This document shows positions 1 to 9,341 of a DNA stretch of 53,757 bases, piece after piece. A model generated the notes under the pieces. That model ran no database searches. It was not told where the DNA came from and was given only the letters and a program-made list of their open reading frames with translations. The first letter of the stretch is position 1. Every line of letters starts with the position of its first letter. The position numbers and the translations under genes are program-made. The stretch is from Yersinia rohdei ATCC 43380. GTDB lineage: Bacteria; Pseudomonadota; Gammaproteobacteria; Enterobacterales; Enterobacteriaceae. The stretch spans positions 1-53,757 of the forward strand of contig NZ_ACCD01000029.1 in assembly GCF_000173775.1 (NCBI RefSeq), read 5' to 3'.

Positions 1-26
1 GGGCATTAAATTATTACATTAATAAT

Positions 27-737
27 TCAACTGCTACTGATAGGGGCAATGCCCAGAACTCGGGCCTCTGGGGCACTGCTGTTAACCAGTGCCGCTGTTG
101 GGCCGTCATAGTAAATTCGGCCATCGACGACCAGTAATGTGCGCTCGGCGATGCGGGCGGCATCATCCAGATTATGGGATACCATCAGTAATGTAAGCTG
201 GCGGCTGACACAAACTTGGTCGACTAATTGCAGCATTTCATTACGTAATGCCGGATCCAGTGCAGAAAATGGCTCATCCAGCAGCAAAATAGGCTGGCTG
301 CGCACCAAGCAGCGAGCCAATGCCGCCCGCTGACGTTGACCGCCGGAAAGCTGTGCGGGGAGCCGGTCGAGACACTCCTCCAACCCCACTTGTTGGGCAA
401 TTTTGCGCAGCAGCTGCTTTTGCTCAGGATCCAGTTTCAGCCCCGGATGTAAGCCCAACCCAATGTTCTGCTCGACATTCAAATGCGAAAACAGGTTATT
501 TTCCTGAAATAACATAGATACCGGCCTTTGCGCTGGCGGTGTTAGGGTATGGTCTTGATTATTCAACAGCATTTGGCCACTGACCGGCGGCAAAAAACCG
601 GCAATTAAGCCCAGCAGAGTGCTTTTACCCGCGCCACTGGGGCCCAGGATTGCCACTCGCTCACCGGGCTGAATGCGCACATCAAAACGCATCGGTAAGT
701 GGTCGTATAAATAGGTGATTTTCTCAAGCTTTAGCAT
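27..737 (-). CDS. thiQ: Thiamine ABC transporter ATP-binding protein ThiQ
   Basis: ATPase subunit of the ThiBPQ importer for thiamine, thiamine phosphate and TPP, acting on the cytoplasmic face of the inner membrane. The 236-residue protein shows Walker [10 protein letters not shown] (32-40), the ABC signature LSGGQ (130-134), Walker B LLLDEP (151-156) and the switch histidine H188. The reading frame extends 26 codons further upstream, but that part is Cys/Leu-rich and unlike the family. The start is therefore set at the ATG preceding [10 protein letters not shown], as in E. coli. It overlaps the end of thiP by 14 bases, so translation is probably coupled. Assignment is secure. Confidence 0.96.
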   Translation of the reverse strand: MLKLEKITYLYDHLPMRFDVRIQPGERVAILGPSGAGKSTLLGLIAGFLPPVSGQMLLNNQDHTLTPPAQRPVSMLFQENNLFSHLNVEQNIGLGLHPGLKLDPEQKQLLRKIAQQVGLEECLDRLPAQLSGGQRQRAALARCLVRSQPILLLDEPFSALDPALRNEMLQLVDQVCVSRQLTLLMVSHNLDDAARIAERTLLVVDGRIYYDGPTAALVNSSAPEARVLGIAPISSS

Positions 738-2331
738 GGCGGCTCGGCAGTCGTTCAATAAGAGTAAACAGCAGGAAACACAGCAGCAGCAGTAGCAGGG
801 CAGTGACTGCGCCATCCTGGCTGCGATAGGAACCTATCTGCTGATAAAGGTAAAAGGGCAAGGTGCGGAAATGCTCATTACCAAACAGTGCCACCACCCC
901 AAAATCGCCAATGGAGAGAACACAAGCGAAAGCCAGCGCCTGTGCCAAAGGGCGTTTCAGCGCACTTAACTCGATATGACGCAACCGGTGCCAGCCGTGG
1001 ATATCCAAAGATAAACACAGCGGCGTATAGCGCTCTGCAAGGTCGCGCATCGGGTTATCCAGCACTTTTAATGCATAAGGCACCGCCATCAGTGCATTAG
1101 TTAATATCACCAGCGCGTAAGGTGATTGCGGCAAACCCAAGGTGTCGTTAAGCAATAAGAAAAAGCCGGTCGCCAGGACAATGCCCGGCATCGCCAGAAT
1201 CACCATGCCACTGGCCTCCAGTGCTTGTCCATAGGCGGCGTGTTGGCGCAGTTTCAGCTCGCGGCTGCTCCATAAGAGCATCATGGTTAAAGTGACACAC
1301 AATAATCCGGCCCCTATGGCGATGGTCAATGAGGTCAAGAAAGCTTGCCACAGTGCCGGTTGCTGTAGCACGGTCAGCATGGTTTTATTACTGCCATCAA
1401 TCACCACCGCCAACAATGGCGGCACCATCAATAGCAATGCGGCGCTGATTAAGAGAGTATCAGTGAGGCGCGCCCAACCGCTATCTTGCGGATTGCGCCA
1501 CACTTGCCCTTGAGTATTACCCACCGCGAGCACCGAACTTAGCCGCTGGCTCAGCACCACTAATCCCAGGCAGCAACCCAGTTGGATTAATGCCAGTAAT
1601 GCAGCGCGCCCCAAGTCATAGTCATAGCTGAGCGCTTGATAAATAGCGAGTTCGATAGTGGTGGCTTGCGGCCCGCCGCCCAAAGACAGCACCGTCGCGA
1701 AGCTGGCAAAGCACAACATAAAAATCAGCGCCGCAGTCGGTAAAATTTGGCGGCGCAGGTAGGGCCATTCGACCCAGCGAAAATGTTGCCACCCATTCAT
1801 GCCCAACTGCGCGGCTAATTGGCGCTGTTCCACAGCAATGCCTTCTAAGGATTGCAATAATAAGCGGGTTGCCAGCGGCATATTAAAGAAAATATGCGCC
1901 AGCAAAATTCCTTGCAAACCATAAGGCGAGAAGCGGTAATCCACCCCCAGCCAACTAAACAGCCCCGCCAGCCAACCCTGGCGGCCATAAACTGTCAAAA
2001 TGCCAAACAGGGCGACCAACACCGGGAGCACCAAGGTCATGGCGCATAAGCGCAGCATCAACTGACGCCCGGGGAAGCGGCGACGGTATAAGGCTCGAGC
2101 TAAAAAAATAGCCGGGATGACCGACAGCAAAGCTGACAGCAGCGCCTGCCAAAAAGTAAAGCGGATAACATGCCACAGATAGCTGTCTTGCCACAGGCTA
2201 TGCCAGTCAGCCGCTGGCGCATGACGCCAAAGTGCAGTGAAGGCCAGCAAGGCGACCCCCACTATCAACCCAGCGGCCAGTAGCCCCGGCCATAGCCACG
2301 CGGGGATCAGCGGCTGACGGCGGATTGCCAT
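724..2331 (-). CDS. thiP: Thiamine ABC transporter permease ThiP
   Basis: Membrane subunit of the thiamine/TPP importer. The protein of about 535 residues is a tandem duplication of the binding-protein-dependent permease fold, with roughly a dozen hydrophobic segments and one permease EAA-type loop per half. ThiP is usually a single polypeptide of this length. The start is placed at the ATG giving [12 protein letters not shown], matching E. coli MATRRQPLIPGW. An in-frame ATG four codons earlier is less likely. The start lies inside the 3' end of thiB (25-base overlap), as in enteric relatives, and the gene's own end overlaps thiQ. Confidence 0.95.
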   Translation of the reverse strand: MAIRRQPLIPAWLWPGLLAAGLIVGVALLAFTALWRHAPAADWHSLWQDSYLWHVIRFTFWQALLSALLSVIPAIFLARALYRRRFPGRQLMLRLCAMTLVLPVLVALFGILTVYGRQGWLAGLFSWLGVDYRFSPYGLQGILLAHIFFNMPLATRLLLQSLEGIAVEQRQLAAQLGMNGWQHFRWVEWPYLRRQILPTAALIFMLCFASFATVLSLGGGPQATTIELAIYQALSYDYDLGRAALLALIQLGCCLGLVVLSQRLSSVLAVGNTQGQVWRNPQDSGWARLTDTLLISAALLLMVPPLLAVVIDGSNKTMLTVLQQPALWQAFLTSLTIAIGAGLLCVTLTMMLLWSSRELKLRQHAAYGQALEASGMVILAMPGIVLATGFFLLLNDTLGLPQSPYALVILTNALMAVPYALKVLDNPMRDLAERYTPLCLSLDIHGWHRLRHIELSALKRPLAQALAFACVLSIGDFGVVALFGNEHFRTLPFYLYQQIGSYRSQDGAVTALLLLLLCFLLFTLIERLPSRHAKA

Positions 2332-3296
2332 GTCTGAATCCATTTGCTGCGATTATCTGCCACGTCTTTTGCATCAAATTGCAATGCTGTTTGTGGCACG
2401 GTTAGGGTGTCAAAACCGGCGGGAAAATCCATTTTTATCACCGGATACATCCAGTTGCCGGTCGGAATATGATTTTGGAAGGCTGGCGTCACCATAAATT
2501 GCATAAAGCGCTGGGCCAGTTCTGGCTGTTTGCTTGAGGCAACCACTCCGGCCACTTCGACTTGCAGATAGTGACCTTCACTAAAGTCAGCCGCTGCGTA
2601 ATGGTCGTTTTTCTCTTCAATCAGATGATAAGCCGGAGAGGTGGTATAACTCAGCACAAAATCCCCTTCGCCCTTAAGGAATAAACCGTAAGCTTCGCTC
2701 CAGCCTTTGGTCACGGTGACGGTTTTTTTCGCCAGTTTTTGCCAGGCTTGTGGGGCTTGGTCACCATAGACTTTTTGCATCCACAGCAGTAAGCCAAGGC
2801 CCGGTGTACTGGTGCGTGGGTCTTGATAAATCACTTTCCACGGCTCTTGAGTGTCAATTAATTCTTGCAGGCTTTTCGGCGGATTTTTCACTTTTTCTTT
2901 GTTATATACAAAGGCGAAATAGCCATAGTCATAAGGGACGAAAGTTTTATTTTGCCATGCTTCTGGCAAGGTCAGATGACGGGTGTCCACTTGGCTGGGT
3001 GCGAATAATCCGGTCTGCTCCGCTGCCTGTACCAGATTGTTATCTAAGCCTAAAACGACGTCAGCTTGGCTATTTTTCCCTTCCATTCGCAGGCGGTTTA
3101 GCAGTGAAACCCCGTCTTCCAGCGCGACAAATTTAAGCTGACAATCGCACTCGGCTTCAAAGGCTTTTTTAATTGCAGGCCCTGGCCCCCAGTCGGCGGC
3201 AAAGGAATCATAGGTGTAAACCGTCAGTGTCGGTTTTTCAGCAGCAACTGCGGCCGCAGACAGCAAAAACAAGCAGGGAATAATGCGTTTAAACAC
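2307..3296 (-). CDS. thiB: Thiamine-binding periplasmic protein ThiB
   Basis: Periplasmic receptor that hands thiamine and its phosphates to ThiPQ (329 residues). A Sec signal peptide is visible: FKRIIPCLFLLS then an AVAAE cleavage region, followed by the conserved TLTVYTYDSFAADWGPGP. The body matches E. coli TbpA closely, for example the YQDPRTSTPGLGLLLW and GNWMYPV regions. The start is a GTG. AAGGAG lies 7 bases upstream of it, and an earlier in-frame start would add residues absent from the family. First gene of thiBPQ, downstream of a TPP riboswitch. Confidence 0.96.
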   Translation of the reverse strand: MFKRIIPCLFLLSAAAVAAEKPTLTVYTYDSFAADWGPGPAIKKAFEAECDCQLKFVALEDGVSLLNRLRMEGKNSQADVVLGLDNNLVQAAEQTGLFAPSQVDTRHLTLPEAWQNKTFVPYDYGYFAFVYNKEKVKNPPKSLQELIDTQEPWKVIYQDPRTSTPGLGLLLWMQKVYGDQAPQAWQKLAKKTVTVTKGWSEAYGLFLKGEGDFVLSYTTSPAYHLIEEKNDHYAAADFSEGHYLQVEVAGVVASSKQPELAQRFMQFMVTPAFQNHIPTGNWMYPVIKMDFPAGFDTLTVPQTALQFDAKDVADNRSKWIQTWQSAVSR

Positions 3297-3300
3297 TTTG

Positions 3301-3321
3301 CACTCCTTAAAAATAAAGGTG
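3301..3321 (-). promoter_or_regulatory. Ribosome binding site hairpin of thiB
   Basis: On the minus strand the thiB Shine-Dalgarno AAGGAG lies in the 3' arm of a small hairpin: CACCUUUA pairs with UAAGGAGUG with one bulged A. Folding would bury the ribosome binding site directly in front of the GTG start. This fits translational control by the upstream TPP riboswitch. The pairing is visible; the regulatory role is inferred. Confidence 0.5.
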
Positions 3322-3378
3322 GCAAAGGTATCTGAGGCGGTAGTTAACACCGGAGTCTGTAGGTGCCGGGGTTATCTT

Positions 3379-3650
3379 TCTCAAATCCCTCCGCCGGTGT
3401 TAACCGGATCAGGTTCGACGGGTTTGCTCTCAGCGAAAAAACTTGCTGCGGTTAGGTTTATCCGGTGTTGGGCAGTACTTGTGATCCTCACGTAGCCATA
3501 ATTTATAAGGTCATGGTGTACGCTCCGGTCACTCCGTGCTGTCCGCCTTCGGTTAAACCTACCTCGCGACGTTTTTGTTTCAGTGTTAATGGAACGAACC
3601 AGAATAAATTCCAGGCCCGACCACAACAGTTTTTCCGCACCCCGTTGAGA
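3379..3650 (-). promoter_or_regulatory. TPP riboswitch (THI element) with a greatly expanded P3 arm
   Basis: Conserved TPP aptamer pieces are all present on the minus strand but split. The 5' part has P1 (UCUCAA, 3645-3650) and the P2 strand GGGGU. The 3' part, 3379-3440, has CUGAGA, ACCC, GAACCUGAUC, the CCGG..CCGG arm, GGAGGGA and the closing UUGAGA that pairs with P1. The junction is bridged by an 11-bp P3 helix (3628-3638 with 3433-3443) continuing into further helices. About 184 nt therefore stand where E. coli thiB has a short loop. Binding TPP is expected to repress thiBPQ. Confidence 0.88.
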
Positions 3651-3657
3651 CGGCGCT

Positions 3658-3685
3658 ATTGTAGTGATTAATTTGGGTCGGTGAA
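3658..3685 (-). promoter_or_regulatory. Candidate promoter of the riboswitch-thiBPQ transcript
   Basis: Minus strand: a -10-like TACAAT (3658-3663) and a weaker -35-like TTCACC (3680-3685) separated by 16 bases. Transcription would start a few bases upstream of the P1 strand of the TPP aptamer, as expected for a riboswitch leader. The position is convincing; the -35 match is only partial. Confidence 0.5.
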
Positions 3686-3692
3686 AGCAGGT

Positions 3693-5354
3693 TTATGCTT
3701 CCGGCGGGGTAAACCATGCGGATTTGAAATCAAACCAGCCGAGGGTATTCATACGAACTCCGCGCATACTGTGCTGCCCATATAATTCTAGCCAGTGATG
3801 GAATAATGGGTGGAATTGATTCTGGCTGACCAGTCGCTGGCTCCAATCCGCCACGGGAAGGGCATTATTACGCCATAATTCAACATCTTGATGTAGTTTT
3901 GCATCAAGGCAATATTGCAGCAGCGGCAGTTCATACAAGGTAGCAAACAGAGAAAATTCCAGGGGTAAATAGAAGTTGGCGCTACCAAGCCAGAGATCAC
4001 TTTGGGCATCCCCTTGATACCATTGCGGGTAATCCAAAATCTGTATTTTTAAGGTCACGCCATGAGCGGCCAGCAATTGAGTCAGTGTCTGGCTGATAGC
4101 ATCAAACTCTGAATGGTCGCTGTAAAAAGTCAGTGTCAATTCGGCCAGCCCATCGGGTTTGGGTTCCAAAGGGGCGAGCCGATTGTGATGCCAGCGCGGT
4201 AACATGCCGTAGGCCGGAGACCAGTAGCGCTGATAAAAAGGGTCAGCATAGCTGAGCAGGGCGACGGGGGTGATGAGTTCACATAGCCAGCGGCGGATCT
4301 CTGGGTTACTGGTTTGAGCAGATCGCTGGTCAAACAACAAAAAATAACAGCCTTCTTCCAGCCGACTTTCCAGCTCATTTTTGCTGGTGTCATCTGCCTG
4401 CAATTGCACGCCAGAATAAACCAGCTCCTCAGACAGCTCCGGTAATACCCAGATATTTACCTCGTCAATTAATGCGCGGAAACCGAAGTAATTATCAAAT
4501 GCTTGAATTTTCAATTGGCTGTGGTGATTGCGGATCACGGAATAAGGGCCGGTGCCAATAGGATGGCGGCGAAAGTCGGGTTGATTTTCCCACTCTTGCG
4601 GCAAGATCATGGCGTGTACACTGCCCAACAACCAGGGTAGCCAGCTATCTGGGGTGCTGAGATGCACATCAATCACATAGGGGGTTGGTGAGCGCACTGC
4701 GGTGATATGTGAAAACAGTGGCTGGGGGATCAAGCGGGTCAAACTGCTAATCACATCCGCCATGTCCAGTTCCCGACCATGATGAAAATGAATCGCCGGG
4801 CGCAAATAAAAACGCCAATGCAGCGGGCTCATCGCCTGCCAGTGATGAGATAAATCCGGCTCCAGTTCCCCATTTTCCTCATTTATACGGGTTAGGCCAT
4901 TAAAAATCTGCCGCACCAGATGGGTTTCTGAGCGGCGCAGAGCCGTGCCGGGTAACAGGTTCTGAAGTGGGCGATAATACAGCACGCGCAGAATATGTTT
5001 ACCTTGCCGGAAGCTGCGCCCCAGTTGGGATAGCAGCATCTGGCGCACGGCTTTTTTATCGCCGACCAACTGCACTAATTGGTCAACACCCTCTTGCTCC
5101 AGTAACTCTTCGGCCCGCTGTTGCTGTAGCGCCAATCCGGAATAGAGGAAGGAAAGTTGTGAGCGCTTACCTCGCCCCGCTTCAGCTTGCCAGCTTAGCC
5201 AGCCCTCTTGCTGCATATTGCCCAGTAAGGAACGCACATGCCGACGGGAACAACAGAGTACCTCGGCCAACTCTTGCAAGGTGGTGTCTGTTGGTTGGCC
5301 GTTAAAACGTTGCCAAAGGCGAATAAACTGTTGTTGCAGACGAGGGGCTGACAT
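3693..5354 (-). CDS. sgrR: Sugar-phosphate stress regulator SgrR
   Basis: Transcription activator of the glucose-phosphate stress response, switching on the sRNA SgrS. The 553-residue protein has an N-terminal winged helix (about 1-115; ARLQQQF-type start, RRHVRSLL recognition region) and a long C-terminal solute-binding-protein-like domain thought to sense a small molecule. Closely similar to E. coli SgrR through to the C-terminal [14 protein letters not shown]. The start was chosen at [10 protein letters not shown] by that similarity; the frame runs seven codons further upstream. Its partner sgrS is not adjacent here but lies beyond pflF, about 3.6 kb away. Confidence 0.94.
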   Translation of the reverse strand: MSAPRLQQQFIRLWQRFNGQPTDTTLQELAEVLCCSRRHVRSLLGNMQQEGWLSWQAEAGRGKRSQLSFLYSGLALQQQRAEELLEQEGVDQLVQLVGDKKAVRQMLLSQLGRSFRQGKHILRVLYYRPLQNLLPGTALRRSETHLVRQIFNGLTRINEENGELEPDLSHHWQAMSPLHWRFYLRPAIHFHHGRELDMADVISSLTRLIPQPLFSHITAVRSPTPYVIDVHLSTPDSWLPWLLGSVHAMILPQEWENQPDFRRHPIGTGPYSVIRNHHSQLKIQAFDNYFGFRALIDEVNIWVLPELSEELVYSGVQLQADDTSKNELESRLEEGCYFLLFDQRSAQTSNPEIRRWLCELITPVALLSYADPFYQRYWSPAYGMLPRWHHNRLAPLEPKPDGLAELTLTFYSDHSEFDAISQTLTQLLAAHGVTLKIQILDYPQWYQGDAQSDLWLGSANFYLPLEFSLFATLYELPLLQYCLDAKLHQDVELWRNNALPVADWSQRLVSQNQFHPLFHHWLELYGQHSMRGVRMNTLGWFDFKSAWFTPPEA

Positions 5355-5432
5355 AAAAGAGGAACTCCGCAGCAAATTTCATCAATTTTTCTTTCCCTAT
5401 ATTACGCGGATACTGATTGCCAATGAAAGCGC

Positions 5433-5568
5433 ATTGTTTATCAAAGTCGATTGTTTATCAAAGCCGATTGTTTATAAAAGTCGATTGTTTATAAAAGTCG
5501 ATTGTTTATCAAAGCCTATTGTTCATGAAAACGTATTGCTCATGAAAACGTATTGTTCATGAAAATAA
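5433..5568. repeat. 17-bp tandem repeat, eight copies, between sgrR and pflE
   Basis: Eight head-to-tail 17-bp units with consensus ATTGTTTATCAAAGTCG. Units 1-5 are nearly identical. Units 6-8 form a second subfamily with ATTGTTCATGAAAACGT, the last degenerate. No spacers separate the units, so this is not a CRISPR. The array fills most of the 261-base gap between the divergent sgrR and pflE starts, where their promoters must lie, so copy number could alter promoter geometry. Several units carry an ATCAA element, but no full FNR palindrome is present. Confidence 0.95.
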
Positions 5569-5615
5569 GTCGCCACCACGATGCCAGTGCCGCCACTGCT
5601 TAAGGGAGGAATAAG

Positions 5616-6515
5616 ATGATTTTTAATTTACAGCGCTATTCCACTCACGACGGCCCAGGTATTCGTAGCGTGGTGTTCCTCAAAGGTTGTTCGCTCAGTT
5701 GCCGCTGGTGCCAGAATCCGGAAAGCCGCTCACGCAAACCTGAAGTGTTATTTGACTCACGCCTGTGTATTTCGGGCTGTGATTTATGTCAGCAGACTTG
5801 CCCACAGGCTATCCAACGCACTGATAATAAACTTGTTATTCAGCGCCAGCGGCTAGATGAAGACGATATTCAGGCGCTGGCAGTGAGCTGCCCCAGTGGC
5901 GCAATTACCCTTTGTGGCACCCCGATTGATATTGACGCGACGATGGACACCTTGCTGCGCGATTTGCCATTTTACCGGCGCAGCGGCGGCGGGGTGACGT
6001 TGTCGGGTGGCGAACCTTTTATGCAACCGGCAGTGGCCGCTGAATTATTGCAGCGCTGTCATCAACTGGGTATTCATACCGCCGTTGAATCTTGCTTGCA
6101 TACGCCGTGGCGTTATATCGCGCCTTCTTTGCCGTGGTTGGACTTGATGCTGGCAGATTTGAAGCATACCGATGAAACCCGTTTTCAGCAGTGGACAGGG
6201 GGCTCGGCCAAGCGGGTTATGGCTAATTTTCGCCAGTTAGCTGCTGCGGGCACCAACATTACCGTGCGAGTGCCATTGATTCCGGACTTCAATGCTGACC
6301 GCCACTCAGTGCGGGGAATTGTCGATTTTGCCGCAGATGAAATTGGCGTAAAAGAAATCCATTTTCTGCCTTATCACACCTTGGGTATCAACAAATATTC
6401 ACTGCTGGGTGAAGAATACCGGGCAGCAAGCACGCCTTTGGACTCTCCTGACCTGCTGGCCTTCGCGGAAAGTTATGCCCGTGACAAGGGTCTTACTGCA
6501 ATTTTAAGAGGATGA
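5616..6515 (+). CDS. pflE: Glycyl radical enzyme activase PflE (YbiY family)
   Basis: Radical SAM enzyme that installs the glycyl radical on its partner, the adjacent pflF product. The 299-residue protein shows the radical SAM CxxxCxxC (C25, C29, C32) in [11 protein letters not shown]. An inserted ferredoxin-like region has two further Cys clusters ([14 protein letters not shown]; a later CPSG), and a SGGEPFMQP motif contacts SAM. Highly similar to E. coli YbiY. A strong ribosome binding site (GGGAGG) lies 8 bases upstream, and only 4 bases separate it from pflF. Activity requires anaerobic conditions. Confidence 0.92.
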   Translation: MIFNLQRYSTHDGPGIRSVVFLKGCSLSCRWCQNPESRSRKPEVLFDSRLCISGCDLCQQTCPQAIQRTDNKLVIQRQRLDEDDIQALAVSCPSGAITLCGTPIDIDATMDTLLRDLPFYRRSGGGVTLSGGEPFMQPAVAAELLQRCHQLGIHTAVESCLHTPWRYIAPSLPWLDLMLADLKHTDETRFQQWTGGSAKRVMANFRQLAAAGTNITVRVPLIPDFNADRHSVRGIVDFAADEIGVKEIHFLPYHTLGINKYSLLGEEYRAASTPLDSPDLLAFAESYARDKGLTAILRG

Positions 6516-6519
6516 CGCA

Positions 6520-8952
6520 ATGACAACTCTCGATTTGGTAACCTTAAGCGAACGGACAAAACAGCATAAAAACGCGCTAATACATATTGTAAAACCGCCG
6601 GTTTGTACTGAGCGGGCTTTGCATTATACCCAGGCTTATCAACAGCATCAGGATAAACCTCTGCCGGTCAGACGTGCGCTGGCGCTAGCTCATCACCTAC
6701 AGCAACGCACTGTGTGGATTAAGAATGATGAGCTGATTATTGGTAATCAGGCCAGCCAATTGCGTGCCGCACCGATTTTTCCAGAATACACCGTCAGCTG
6801 GATTGAGAATGAAATTGATGAGCTGGCCGACCGCCCCGGAGCGGGCTTCTCGGTCAGTGAAGCAGATAAAGCCGTGTTGCATCAGCTGTGCCCTTGGTGG
6901 CGCGGTCAGACAGTGCAAGATCGTTGCTATGGCATTTTCACCGATGAGCAAAAAGCCTTACTGGCGACGGGCATCATAAAAGCCGAAGGCAATATGACCT
7001 CCGGTGATGCGCATTTAGCGGTTAACTTCCCGCTATTGCTGGAAAAAGGGCTGGATGGCTTGCGGGCTAAAGTCTCCGAGCGCCGTGAACGCCTGCAATT
7101 GACCGACTGGAGCGACTTGCATAAAGAGCAATTCCTGAAAGCGATTGATATTTCACTCGCCGCGTTGAGCGAACATATTGAGCGCTATGCGGCGCTGGCA
7201 CGGCAAATGGCAGTTGAGGAAACTCGCGAATGGCGGCGTGTTGAGTTGCAAGCAATTGCCGAAAACTGCGAGTTAATTGCTCATCAGCCGCCACAAACTT
7301 TCTGGCAAGCTTTGCAATTGTGCTATTTCATTCAGCTGATTTTGCAAATTGAATCTAATGGCCATTCGGTGTCCTTTGGCCGTCTGGATCAGTATTTGTA
7401 CCCCTGGTATCGCCGTGATGTTGAGCTGGAAAATACCCTCAGCCGTGAAAAAGCCATTGAGATGCTGCATAGCTGTTGGCTGAAATTGCTGGAAGTAAAC
7501 AAGATCCGTTCCGGCTCACACTCTAAGGCCTCGGCGGGCAGCCCGCTGTATCAAAATGTCACTATTGGTGGGCAAAAACTGGTGCAGGGTAAAGCGATAG
7601 ATGCCGTCAACCCGCTCTCTTATGCCGTGCTGGAATCTTGCGGGCGTTTAAGATCAACTCAGCCCAATCTCAGTGTTCGCTACCATGCCGGTATCAGTGA
7701 TGATTTCCTTGATGCTTGCGTGCAAGTCATTCGCTGTGGTTTTGGTATGCCAGCTTTCAATAATGACGAAATTGTTATTCCGGAATTTATCAAGCTGGGC
7801 GTAGATCCACAGGATGCTTACGATTACGCGGCCATTGGTTGCATCGAAACCGCCGTCGGCGGCAAATGGGGTTATCGCTGTACCGGCATGAGTTTCATTA
7901 ACTTTGCCAGAGTGATGTTAGCTGCGCTAGAGCAAGGCCGCGATGCTACCTCTGGGCAAGTATTTTTGCCGCAAGAGCTGGGGTTATCTAAGGGTAACTT
8001 TGCTGATTTCTCCCAAGTGATGGCGCAATGGGATGCACAGATTCGCTATTACACCCGCAAATCCATCGAAATCGAGTGTGTGGTGGATACCGTGCTGGAA
8101 GAAAATGCCCACGATATTGTCTGCTCGGCGCTGGTGGATGATTGCATTGAACGCGGTAAAAGTATCAAACAGGGCGGCGCGCGTTATGACTGGGTTTCTG
8201 GTTTGCAAGTTGGGATAGCCAACTTGGGGAACAGTCTGGCGGCAGTGCGCAAGCTAGTTTTTGAGCAACAACTTATTGGCCAACAACAACTGGCGACGGC
8301 ATTAGCCAATGACTTTGCTGGTGTGAATGGCGAGCAATTGCGCCAGCATCTGATTAATTCAGCGCCGAAATATGGCAATGATGTTGATGATGTCGACCAA
8401 CTGTTAGTGCGGGCTTACCAAACTTATATTGATGAGTTGAAGCAATATCACAATACCCGATTTGGCCGTGGGCCTATCGGTGGCACCTATTACGCCGGGA
8501 CGTCGTCGATTTCTGCTAACGTGCCATTTGGTGCGGCAACGATGGCAACGCCAGATGGACGTAAAGCGCATAGCCCGCTGGCCGAAGGGGCAAGCCCGGC
8601 GTCCGGTACTGACCACTTGGGGCCGACGGCTGTGTTTAACTCACTGTCGAAGTTGCCGACCGCCTCTATTTTAGGCGGCGTGCTGCTCAATCAGAAACTT
8701 AACCCGTCCACACTGGATAACCCGCGTGACCGTGAAAAGCTAATGATGATGCTGCGCACCTTCTTTGAGGAATACCTGGGTTGGCATGTGCAATACAACA
8801 TAGTATCGCGCGAGACGTTGCTCGAGGCCAAGCAACATCCTGATCGCTATCGTGATTTAGTGGTGAGGGTTGCTGGTTACTCGGCCTTTTTCACCGCGTT
8901 ATCGCCAGATGCACAAGACGATATTATCGCCCGTACCGAGCACACATTGTAA
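6520..8952 (+). CDS. pflF: Glycyl radical enzyme PflF (YbiW family)
   Basis: Glycyl radical enzyme of 810 residues, nearly collinear with E. coli YbiW/PflF. The catalytic thiyl cysteine is C441 in AIGCIETAVGG, with the general-base-type E443 two residues on. The radical glycine is about G786 in RVAGYSAFF near the C-terminus. The GCIE motif resembles dehydratase/lyase-type enzymes rather than pyruvate formate-lyase, which has paired cysteines. My recollection is that the E. coli enzyme was recently assigned to 1,5-anhydroglucitol-6-phosphate cleavage; I cannot verify that here. Ribosome binding site AGAGGA is 7 bases upstream. Confidence 0.92.
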   Translation: MTTLDLVTLSERTKQHKNALIHIVKPPVCTERALHYTQAYQQHQDKPLPVRRALALAHHLQQRTVWIKNDELIIGNQASQLRAAPIFPEYTVSWIENEIDELADRPGAGFSVSEADKAVLHQLCPWWRGQTVQDRCYGIFTDEQKALLATGIIKAEGNMTSGDAHLAVNFPLLLEKGLDGLRAKVSERRERLQLTDWSDLHKEQFLKAIDISLAALSEHIERYAALARQMAVEETREWRRVELQAIAENCELIAHQPPQTFWQALQLCYFIQLILQIESNGHSVSFGRLDQYLYPWYRRDVELENTLSREKAIEMLHSCWLKLLEVNKIRSGSHSKASAGSPLYQNVTIGGQKLVQGKAIDAVNPLSYAVLESCGRLRSTQPNLSVRYHAGISDDFLDACVQVIRCGFGMPAFNNDEIVIPEFIKLGVDPQDAYDYAAIGCIETAVGGKWGYRCTGMSFINFARVMLAALEQGRDATSGQVFLPQELGLSKGNFADFSQVMAQWDAQIRYYTRKSIEIECVVDTVLEENAHDIVCSALVDDCIERGKSIKQGGARYDWVSGLQVGIANLGNSLAAVRKLVFEQQLIGQQQLATALANDFAGVNGEQLRQHLINSAPKYGNDVDDVDQLLVRAYQTYIDELKQYHNTRFGRGPIGGTYYAGTSSISANVPFGAATMATPDGRKAHSPLAEGASPASGTDHLGPTAVFNSLSKLPTASILGGVLLNQKLNPSTLDNPRDREKLMMMLRTFFEEYLGWHVQYNIVSRETLLEAKQHPDRYRDLVVRVAGYSAFFTALSPDAQDDIIARTEHTL

Positions 8953-9000
8953 TTTACTGCTGTAGTTAATGTTACAAACGTTCTAAATCTTGCTGAAGTA

Positions 9001-9078
9001 GAGTGAACCAAAGGACTAAAATTTCTGAGTAATGGTGTTTTTCACCAGCCAGTGGGGCAACCTGCTGGCTTTTTTCTT
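9001..9078 (+). ncRNA. sgrS: Small RNA SgrS (3' part clearly recognisable)
   Basis: The 3' end matches the conserved end of SgrS: CTGAGTAATGGTG (E. coli CTGAGTATTGGTG, the ptsG-pairing core), a small GGTG..CACC hairpin, then a GCCAG..CTGGC terminator stem followed by CUUUUUUCUUUU. SgrS works with Hfq to block ptsG translation during sugar-phosphate stress. The 5' end is not defined by sequence. Only about 125 bases separate the pflF stop from the terminator, so the RNA is short unless it starts inside pflF. No SgrT-like peptide is visible. It lies immediately upstream of setA, as in E. coli. Confidence 0.75.
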
Positions 9079-9080
9079 TT

Positions 9081-9239
9081 TACTCTGTGGCCTTAGCACC
9101 ACAGTGTTGTTAGCGGCTTTCACTCACCCGAATCACATACTTATGTATGCTCATCGGGATGAGTTCAATGGCTGCCTGGCTGTGATGCTAATGACTTTGA
9201 GTCATACTCTGCGGCCTTAGCACCACAGCTTGTTAGCGG
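9081..9239. repeat. 35-bp direct repeat flanking an ERIC-like core
   Basis: Two near-identical copies of a 35-36 bp segment (TACTCTG-GGCCTTAGCACC... GTTAGCGG) lie at 9081-9116 and 9205-9239. Between them is a piece resembling the centre of an ERIC element: CACTCACCCGAATCAC, then a CATACTTATGTATG palindrome, then CATCGGGATGAGTTC. The layout suggests a degraded or duplicated ERIC insertion. It fills most of the sgrS-setA gap. The remaining stretch 9240-9341 shows nothing clear beyond the setA ribosome binding site. Confidence 0.65.
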
Positions 9240-9341
9240 TGATAATTACCTGGGTATAAAATCTCTTCGGCTTGCTATTTATAAAGTTATGTACTTCTGT
9301 AGCATAGTCAGTAATCGCTGTTTCTGGCGTTGGAGCCTGGA

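Noticed and set aside
3381-3626. 81-codon frame on the minus strand within the thiB leader
   Set aside because: It lies entirely within the P3 extension and aptamer core, has no ribosome binding site and no family resemblance; the RNA pairing explains the sequence.
5433-5568. Repeat array considered as a CRISPR or as tandem FNR sites
   Set aside because: Units are 17 bp without spacers, and the repeated motif does not contain the TTGAT-N4-ATCAA palindrome at the right spacing.
9032-9220. 62-codon plus-strand frame downstream of pflF
   Set aside because: It overlaps the SgrS core and terminator and runs through the ERIC-like repeat; no similarity or ribosome binding site.
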